A stretch of DNA of 35,236 bases from positions 1 to 35,236 of the IMG/VR virus record IMGVR_UViG_3300013093_000131. One strand, 5' to 3'. Numbering within the stretch: position 1 is the stretch's first letter; each line of letters starts with the position of its first letter. Below, piece after piece: positions 31,787-35,236 of the stretch. Source of the stretch: a virus. Made by a program: the position numbers and the translations under genes. The notes under the pieces were generated by a model. The model searched no databases. It saw only the letters and a list, made by a program, of their open reading frames with translations, and had not been told where the DNA came from.

Positions 31787-31895
31787 TTCTTTTTCTTTTG
31801 TACTCATCTTCTTTTTTGGGAAATTTAGCCCTTTCCAATTGTTTAATAGGAACATCCCAAGGTTTTACTGGTTGCCAAATTGTTTTAAACTCCAC
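31746..31895 (-). CDS. possible 49-residue protein directly after the overlapping methyltransferase ORF
   Basis: GTG 31895 follows immediately after the TAA (31898-31896) of the alternative-frame ORF and in the same frame, with GGAGA about 7 nt upstream. The product starts VEFKTIWQPVKPWDVPIKQL and continues with ERAKFPKKEDEYKRKRND and KLRKWIFNL, which looks like a real protein rather than noise. It overlaps the end of the methyltransferase and the start of the next gene. Function unknown. Confidence 0.45.
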   Translation of the reverse strand: MEFKTIWQPVKPWDVPIKQLERAKFPKKEDEYKRKRNDQNKLRKWIFNL

Positions 31896-32805
31896 TTAAG
31901 ATTCTCCATGCGGTTGCTGCACATAAGGGGACTTGTCCGTTTCCAATGGCTTTAAGTCTGTCCACTCTAGCGGCCACCCCATTAACCACTCTACCCACGT
32001 TGGGTTCAATTGACCACTGCTCCGATCTACTGATTGACTCAACATAATTTGCTTTCCTTTCGCAATTCGTCTTTGTATTGATGGATTGCTCATGTTTCCC
32101 CTGTCTCTGTTGTCCGATGCTTGTGGAGTCGGAAACCATAGAACTACCGTCCCCAATCCTGGTGAATCCCTCAAAAACTCCGATGGACTCCCTTTCTCGT
32201 TTGAATTGTGACAAGTTGGTGTTGGCCACATATTTATTCTTTTTTGTAACGCTTTTCTGCTGTTGCTCCCACCGTCTAATCCTGTCGTATTGGGCGTGTG
32301 GAATTTGTCCTCTCCATTTGGCACAAATCCAGATTCTGTCCCTCTTATGGTTTGCTCCAACGTCTGCTGCTCCCAACACTCCCCATTTCGCATCAAACCC
32401 CATTGAGGCCAAGTTTCCAAGAACTCGTCCAAGTCCCCTAGAAGTGAGCATTGGTGAGTTTTCCACAAAGACGTATCTGGGTCGTACTTCACAAATGATG
32501 CGTGCCATTTCTCCCCACATTCCTGATCGTTCTCCGTCAATTCCTGCTCCTTTTCCTGCTGCACTAATGTCTTGGCATGGAAATCCTCCAGATACAACGT
32601 CAACAATTCCTCGCCACGGATTTCCGTCAAAGGTTTGTACGTCATCCCAAATCGGGAAAGGCGGGAGAAGTCCGTCATTTTGTCTGGCGCACAGTACGCT
32701 TGCTGGGTAGGATTCCCATTCAACGGCACAGACTGTTCTCCATCCGAGAAGTTTTCCACCAAGTATGCCTCCACCAGCGCCTGCGAATAAAGCCAACTCA
32801 TTCAT
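31885..32805 (-). CDS. C5 cytosine DNA methyltransferase
   Basis: 306 residues with motif I (ALFAGAGGGILGG), motif IV (SGGFPCQDISAAGKGAG, nucleophile C77), motif VI as ENSP (115-118; ENV in most relatives), motif VIII (HKRDRIWI, 153-160), a recognition region about 165-265, and motif X (AIGNGQVP, 286-293). It would methylate cytosine in phage DNA, probably against host restriction. ATG 32805 overlaps the previous stop (ATGA) behind GAGGGGTGAT. Base composition is about 48% GC and CpG-rich, unlike the neighbourhood. A second long ORF covers the same bases in another frame. Confidence 0.92.
   Translation of the reverse strand: MNELALFAGAGGGILGGKLLGWRTVCAVEWESYPASVLCARQNDGLLPPFPIWDDVQTFDGNPWRGIVDVVSGGFPCQDISAAGKGAGIDGERSGMWGEMARIICEVRPRYVFVENSPMLTSRGLGRVLGNLASMGFDAKWGVLGAADVGANHKRDRIWICAKWRGQIPHAQYDRIRRWEQQQKSVTKKNKYVANTNLSQFKRERESIGVFEGFTRIGDGSSMVSDSTSIGQQRQGKHEQSINTKTNCERKANYVESISRSEQWSIEPNVGRVVNGVAARVDRLKAIGNGQVPLCAATAWRILSGV
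31896..32801 (-). CDS. alternative-frame ORF overlapping the methyltransferase; probable second coded protein
   Basis: 301 codons from ATG 32801, 4 nt after the methyltransferase ATG and within reach of the same ribosome binding site, ending at TAA 31898-31896. It begins SWLYSQALVEAYLVENFSDG and includes DFSRLSRFGMTYKPLTE and RGEELLTLYL, DPDTSLWKTHQCSLLG, TWPQWGLMRNGECW (130-143), three PTP-type units (FHTPNTTGLDGG, MWPTPTCHNS, WFPTPQASD) and PTWVEWLMGWP near 267-277. I recall these as conserved blocks of proteins beside or fused to phage C5 methyltransferases. Either a true overprinted gene or a shadow preserved by homology; the motif match favours coding. No function known. Confidence 0.6.
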   Translation of the reverse strand: MSWLYSQALVEAYLVENFSDGEQSVPLNGNPTQQAYCAPDKMTDFSRLSRFGMTYKPLTEIRGEELLTLYLEDFHAKTLVQQEKEQELTENDQECGEKWHASFVKYDPDTSLWKTHQCSLLGDLDEFLETWPQWGLMRNGECWEQQTLEQTIRGTESGFVPNGEDKFHTPNTTGLDGGSNSRKALQKRINMWPTPTCHNSNEKGSPSEFLRDSPGLGTVVLWFPTPQASDNRDRGNMSNPSIQRRIAKGKQIMLSQSVDRSSGQLNPTWVEWLMGWPLEWTDLKPLETDKSPYVQQPHGES

Positions 32806-33203
32806 ATCACCCCTCTAATTTGTGCTTCTTTAATTACCAAACCTTTGTATATAGGCCAATGCTCCATTTCGTCCCATTGGTTTAAGCCTAAACGCTCTGC
32901 AAGTTTTTCAACTCCACCTCTAGTATCTAAATCGTAAATATCCTTTGAACTTTTACAAAGTAATCTAAATTTGATTGCAGACGGAGGAAAATCACCATCC
33001 ATGCTTTTTAGTGCATGATCTAATATTTCTTTTGATTTTAAATATTCTCCAAGCTCATCAGTCCAAACCTGACGCATTAAATTAGGATCAATATCTTGCC
33101 AATTACGCACAAATGATTGCCCATAAATTGCCATCATTTTCCCAAAAATATAATCAAGACCATCATCTTCGCTTGTTGGATTAAATATCAATAAGTTTGA
33201 CAT
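32802..33203 (-). CDS. P-like helicase-loader replication protein
   Basis: I chose ATG 33203 (preceded by GGGGGGTGAC), not the GTG at 33212. The 133-residue product has FGKMMAIYGQSFVRNWQDID, LMRQVWTDELGEYLKSKEIL, HALKSMDGDFPPSAIKFRLLC, the 'W..ELG ... AL..M.G.FPPS...FR.LC' pattern of lambda P-type helicase loaders. It would deliver the host DnaB helicase. It overlaps the DUF1376 gene by 23 nt and the methyltransferase by 4 nt. Confidence 0.8.
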   Translation of the reverse strand: MSNLLIFNPTSEDDGLDYIFGKMMAIYGQSFVRNWQDIDPNLMRQVWTDELGEYLKSKEILDHALKSMDGDFPPSAIKFRLLCKSSKDIYDLDTRGGVEKLAERLGLNQWDEMEHWPIYKGLVIKEAQIRGVI

Positions 33204-33888
33204 TTTTGTCACCCCCCATTAAACCTCTGGTCAATCCAGAAATAAATTCTTGCTTTTTGGTTGTAGCAACAGATTTCGATTTATCTTTTACCCAGTCTGC
33301 CTTAAATCCTCTCCATCCTCTAGCAACTATCTCGGACAATGCCTGTTCAAGAGTCCAACCGGCTTTATCTGCCTCCTTTTGAATAGACTTGATTACGGTT
33401 TCAGAAACTGTTGCTCTGGATAACTTGCGTTGTTTAACAAAAGATTCCCAAACATCGTCAGATACACCGAATGGTGCTTGTATTTCTTTATTATGGTTAT
33501 TGGTTAATGGTTTATGGTTATTGGTTGCTATTGGGGTAGCATTAGGGGGGCTATAGCCTGGCAATGGGGGGGCTATAGGGGGGCTATTCCATCTTTTATC
33601 AGCTCCACGCTTTCCTGCCTCAGAATATGATCTAAATTTGGAAATTTCCTCATCAGCTCTAGTGTGTATAAACCCTTCAGGGGTATCTAAAAAGAATTCG
33701 TTAAGAACAGATAAAACTTCTTGTTCTTGGTCTTTCATTCCTATTTGCCGAGCAATATCCCGTTGTTTAATTGGCAGTTCATGTAAATAATAATGATCTA
33801 AAAGCCTACGAAAAGCCAAATCCTCCATCAAAGTCAAATGATGTGTATGGGTTTTGTAGTCCCCAATATGAAATTGATAATAATGCAT
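33181..33888 (-). CDS. DUF1376 (YdaU-like) replication protein
   Basis: Residues 1-95 (YYQFHIGDYKTHTHHLTLME, DLAFRRLLDHYYLHELPI, EGFIHTRADEEISKFRSYSE) form a DUF1376 domain, which starts many phage replication proteins in place of lambda O. A proline linker (NSPPIAPPLPGYSPPNATPI) is encoded by three C6-C7 tract repeats. The C-terminal half (DDVWESFVKQRKLSRATVSE, VARGWRGFKADWV) is like the usual partner domain. It is followed by the helicase-loader gene, so both likely start replication. The start lies 11 nt after an AAGGG, which is weak. Confidence 0.85.
   Translation of the reverse strand: MHYYQFHIGDYKTHTHHLTLMEDLAFRRLLDHYYLHELPIKQRDIARQIGMKDQEQEVLSVLNEFFLDTPEGFIHTRADEEISKFRSYSEAGKRGADKRWNSPPIAPPLPGYSPPNATPIATNNHKPLTNNHNKEIQAPFGVSDDVWESFVKQRKLSRATVSETVIKSIQKEADKAGWTLEQALSEIVARGWRGFKADWVKDKSKSVATTKKQEFISGLTRGLMGGDKNVKLIDI
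33545..33583 (-). repeat. three TATAGCCCCCC-type units in the replication gene
   Basis: On the plus strand, G-tracts of 6, 7 and 6 at 33545-33550, 33566-33572 and 33578-33583, each followed by CTAT. They encode the proline linker of the DUF1376 protein. Homopolymer runs like these can slip. Confidence 0.7.
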
Positions 33889-33992
33889 TTAATTTTCAAA
33901 CCCTTACAAGACCCTGAAAGAAACCTCGGCAGGAGGGGTCTGATCTCTTTTCGATTCGGGGATCAATCCGAATCTAGCCGTGTTTCAACAAA
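33889..33992 (-). ncRNA. structured leader upstream of the replication genes, possible regulatory RNA
   Basis: This 104-base stretch between the Cro-like stop and the DUF1376 start is GC-richer than its flanks. It has a perfect 7-bp hairpin (GATTCGG 33953-33959 with CCGAATC 33968-33974) and a second, longer one (AGACCC 33909-33914 with GGGTCT 33936-33941, inner CTC/GAG). The minus-strand RNA contains ACCCCTCC. The arrangement is reminiscent of phage C4-type antisense RNAs, but I cannot confirm this by sequence alone. Confidence 0.45.
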
Positions 33993-34178
33993 TTATAACT
34001 CTTTTTTTGTGTACTTTTTCAAAAATATTTTAGGAAATTGTATTTTAACTACTGGGGGTATTCCCCTAGTATTCCAATTATTTACTCTTTGTTTGCTTAA
34101 ACCAAGTCTTTTGGCAAGAGCACTAGACCCTCCCAATTTTGTTATAAGTTCTTTATCTGATTGAATTGTTGTGTTCAT
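33993..34178 (-). CDS. Cro-like helix-turn-helix regulator
   Basis: 61 residues: KELITKLGGSSALAKRLGLSKQRVNNWNTRGIPP, a Cro/YdaS-type HTH. It is the only obvious repressor-sized regulator and sits at the divergent transcription point. A strong promoter ends only about 7 nt before its ATG, so its mRNA appears leaderless, and no ribosome binding site is visible. An inverted repeat between the divergent genes is a plausible operator. No CI partner is present. Confidence 0.8.
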   Translation of the reverse strand: MNTTIQSDKELITKLGGSSALAKRLGLSKQRVNNWNTRGIPPVVKIQFPKIFLKKYTKKEL

Positions 34179-34184
34179 AGTTGT

Positions 34185-34212
34185 ATTTTAATCATAAATT
34201 GCAAATAGTCAA
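34185..34212 (-). promoter_or_regulatory. strong promoter for the minus-strand block
   Basis: On the minus strand, TTGACT (34212-34207), a 16-nt spacer and TAAAAT (34190-34185). Transcription would start at about 34178, the A of the Cro-like ATG. Confidence 0.7.
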
Positions 34213-34217
34213 CAAAA

Positions 34218-34236
34218 TGTGTATTATTTTTACACA
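34218..34236. promoter_or_regulatory. inverted repeat, putative operator
   Basis: TGTGTA (34218-34223) and TACACA (34231-34236) with a 7-nt A/T spacer, directly upstream of the minus-strand -35 box and in the divergent gap. A good candidate binding site for the Cro-like protein. Weak plus-strand promoter boxes (TTTACT near 34242, TACCAT near 34264) lie next to it. Confidence 0.5.
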
Positions 34237-34327
34237 AGATGTTTACTTTTGCCAAATTTGATGTACCATTACAAACATCAGGAAAGCAAACTGATATTTT
34301 AATTAAATTTAAATTAAGGAAATAATT

Positions 34328-34501
34328 ATGTGTAATAAAAGATATTTTGAAGATGAGGATTTAGAAATCCAAGAATTAAAAGCTCAAATCTTTTACCAAA
34401 AAAGATATGAATCACATTATTTTGCTCACCCACATTGCCAAGACCCAGACCATCCAGGTTGCCCAAACTGTGAGCCAGAGGAGTATGAAGATGACAATTA
34501 A
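34328..34501 (+). CDS. small Cys/His-rich acidic protein
   Basis: 57 residues, AAGGAAATAATT before the ATG. It has a charged helical N-terminus (FEDEDLEIQELKAQIFYQKR) and a HPHCQDPDHPGCPNCEPEE segment that could hold zinc. It is the first gene of the rightward transcript, a typical place for host-takeover proteins. Family unknown. Confidence 0.65.
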   Translation: MCNKRYFEDEDLEIQELKAQIFYQKRYESHYFAHPHCQDPDHPGCPNCEPEEYEDDN

Positions 34502-34688
34502 ATTTAGAAAAGAAAATATTAATCCCACAACCAAAAATTTCCCAAGGACTTTATCAGAGGCCTTTCCTGAAAACCCAGAACCTAGCTTTGAAAAAGACAC
34601 ATTTGATAAAGATGACAAGATTGTAATTATTGGATGTGTTTGTGTAGGTTTTTGTTTATTTTTATTAATTATATGGAACACAATATGA
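34491..34688 (+). CDS. small tail-anchored membrane protein
   Basis: ATG 34491 (GGAG about 8 nt upstream) gives 65 residues; an in-frame ATG at 34407 lies inside the previous gene. The N-terminal half is polar, and the C-terminus is a membrane helix (IVIIGCVCVGFCLFLLIIW). The stop overlaps the ERF start (ATGA). Function unknown. Confidence 0.65.
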   Translation: MTIKFRKENINPTTKNFPRTLSEAFPENPEPSFEKDTFDKDDKIVIIGCVCVGFCLFLLIIWNTI

Positions 34689-35236
34689 AAACAATTCATT
34701 CAGCATTTGTAAAGGCTCAAAAGGAATTTGGCCCTGCACTAAAAACTTCTACCAATCCACACTTTAAATCACGTTATGCAGATCTGTCAGCCTGTGTGGA
34801 AGCTGTAATTGATGCCTTAAACAATAATGGAATTGCTTTAATGCAAAAGCTACATCCAAGTGAAAATGGCGTGGCTATTGAAACTATATTTGTGCATGAA
34901 AGTGGTGAATCTATGGCTAATGGAATTTTGAGTGTTCCAGCAAGCAAACAAGACTCGCAAGGCTATGGCAGTGCTTTGACCTATGCAAGGCGGTACAGCC
35001 TGATGAGTGCTTGTGGCATAGCTCCAGAGGATGACGATGGCAATTTAGCTTCCAGAAAGCCAGAACCCAAATCCAATGTAAATGAGTCAGAAATGGCTGA
35101 TTGGCTTGAGGCAATAGCTCAGAGTCAAGATTTGGGTGAGTTGCAGAGAAACTTTGTTCAAGCTATTTCAGCCACTGATGGTGACAAGCAATGGCAATTA
35201 AAAGTAATTGCTGTTAAAGACAAAATGAAAAAAAAA
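34685..35236 (+). CDS. erf: ERF-family single-strand annealing protein (3' end off the window)
   Basis: ATG 34685 starts KTIHSAFVKAQKEFGPALKT, then NPHFKSRYADLSACVEAVID, the usual ERF N-terminus, and the frame stays open to the last base. From codon 39 on it repeats the ERF sequence found at base 1, with three amino-acid changes (P to S, L to P, K to R). It overlaps the membrane protein gene by 4 nt. Joined to the left end it makes one full gene. Confidence 0.9.
   Translation, partial: MKTIHSAFVKAQKEFGPALKTSTNPHFKSRYADLSACVEAVIDALNNNGIALMQKLHPSENGVAIETIFVHESGESMANGILSVPASKQDSQGYGSALTYARRYSLMSACGIAPEDDDGNLASRKPEPKSNVNESEMADWLEAIAQSQDLGELQRNFVQAISATDGDKQWQLKVIAVKDKMKKK
34799..35236 (+). repeat. 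terminal overlap, right copy (matches 1-438)
   Basis: Partner of the left-end repeat, ending in the same A9 run. If the map is circular, the genome is about 34,798 bases. Confidence 0.85.

Noticed and set aside
32078-32710. 210-codon plus-strand ORF antisense to the methyltransferase
   Set aside because: It has no recognisable motif or convincing ribosome binding site; stop codons are generally sparse in this GC-richer segment. It is a warning about judging the same-strand overlap by length alone.
33953-33974. GATTCGG/CCGAATC hairpin as a tRNA arm
   Set aside because: The 8-nt loop and flanks do not give the 7-nt T-loop or the other arms; no tRNA gene was seen anywhere.
1-35236. Integrase, CI repressor, attachment site, CRISPR array or toxin-antitoxin pair
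   Set aside because: I looked for these and saw no supporting sequence; the Cro-like gene alone does not show lysogeny.

Overview
The window is an almost complete, AT-rich genome of a short-tailed (P22-like) bacteriophage. The evidence is a P22-type series of virion genes (portal, scaffold, coat, gp4-like and gp10-like tail-hub proteins, ejection-type proteins, tail proteins) beside a terminase pair, a lysis cassette and a replication/recombination block. Bases 1-438 match 34799-35236 without gaps at about 94% identity, inside the same ERF gene, so the molecule is most simply read as a circular map of about 34.8 kb whose two ends come from slightly different strains. I see no integrase, CI-type repressor, tRNA or CRISPR array. 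CpG is rare and arginine is mostly AGA/AGG. The gene families look like those of Gram-negative (probably beta- or gammaproteobacterial) phages; the host is an inference and no nearest relative can be named from sequence alone.

Layout. Right arm, plus strand (34328-35236, continuing at 1-5371): a divergent regulatory region, two tiny proteins, an ERF single-strand-annealing protein with a YqaJ-type exonuclease, then a dense run of small, mostly overlapping genes that includes a GroES-like co-chaperonin. Late region, plus strand (5411-27965): small and large terminase, portal, a near-consensus promoter, scaffold, coat, a terminator, small beta-rich structural proteins, a 1312-residue tail fibre, a C1q-like protein, gp4-like protein, an HNH endonuclease, gp10-like protein, a cupin, three large ejection-type proteins and a tail-collar protein. 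Lysis region, plus strand (27967-30548): membrane proteins, a probable frameshifted gene, lipoprotein, holin candidate, Rz with Rz1 nested inside it, and a GH19 endolysin. Replication/recombination block, minus strand (34178 down to 30545): Cro-like regulator, structured leader, DUF1376 replication protein, P-like helicase loader, C5 DNA methyltransferase, small proteins, a PD-(D/E)XK nuclease, NinB and a YbcO-like nuclease.

How it fits together. ERF/YqaJ and NinB/YbcO would act on recombination and replication intermediates; the DUF1376 and P-like proteins probably recruit host helicase; the terminase and portal package DNA into P22-type capsids; gp4/gp10-like proteins close the portal; the spanins and endolysin release progeny.

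The most interesting signals are: (1) a 301-codon ORF that covers nearly the whole methyltransferase gene in another frame of the same strand, starts 4 nt later behind the same ribosome binding site, and carries motifs I recall from phage methyltransferase-associated proteins; (2) an A9 slippery run at 28570-28578 that joins a 163-codon ORF to an 85-codon minus-1-frame extension with a membrane segment; (3) a beta-rich module inserted in both the gp4-like and gp10-like hub proteins; (4) a structured leader whose CCCC-rich segment is complementary to unusual GGGGTGA ribosome binding sites downstream; (5) an apparently leaderless Cro-like regulator; (6) a CpG-rich segment in an otherwise CpG-poor coat gene.
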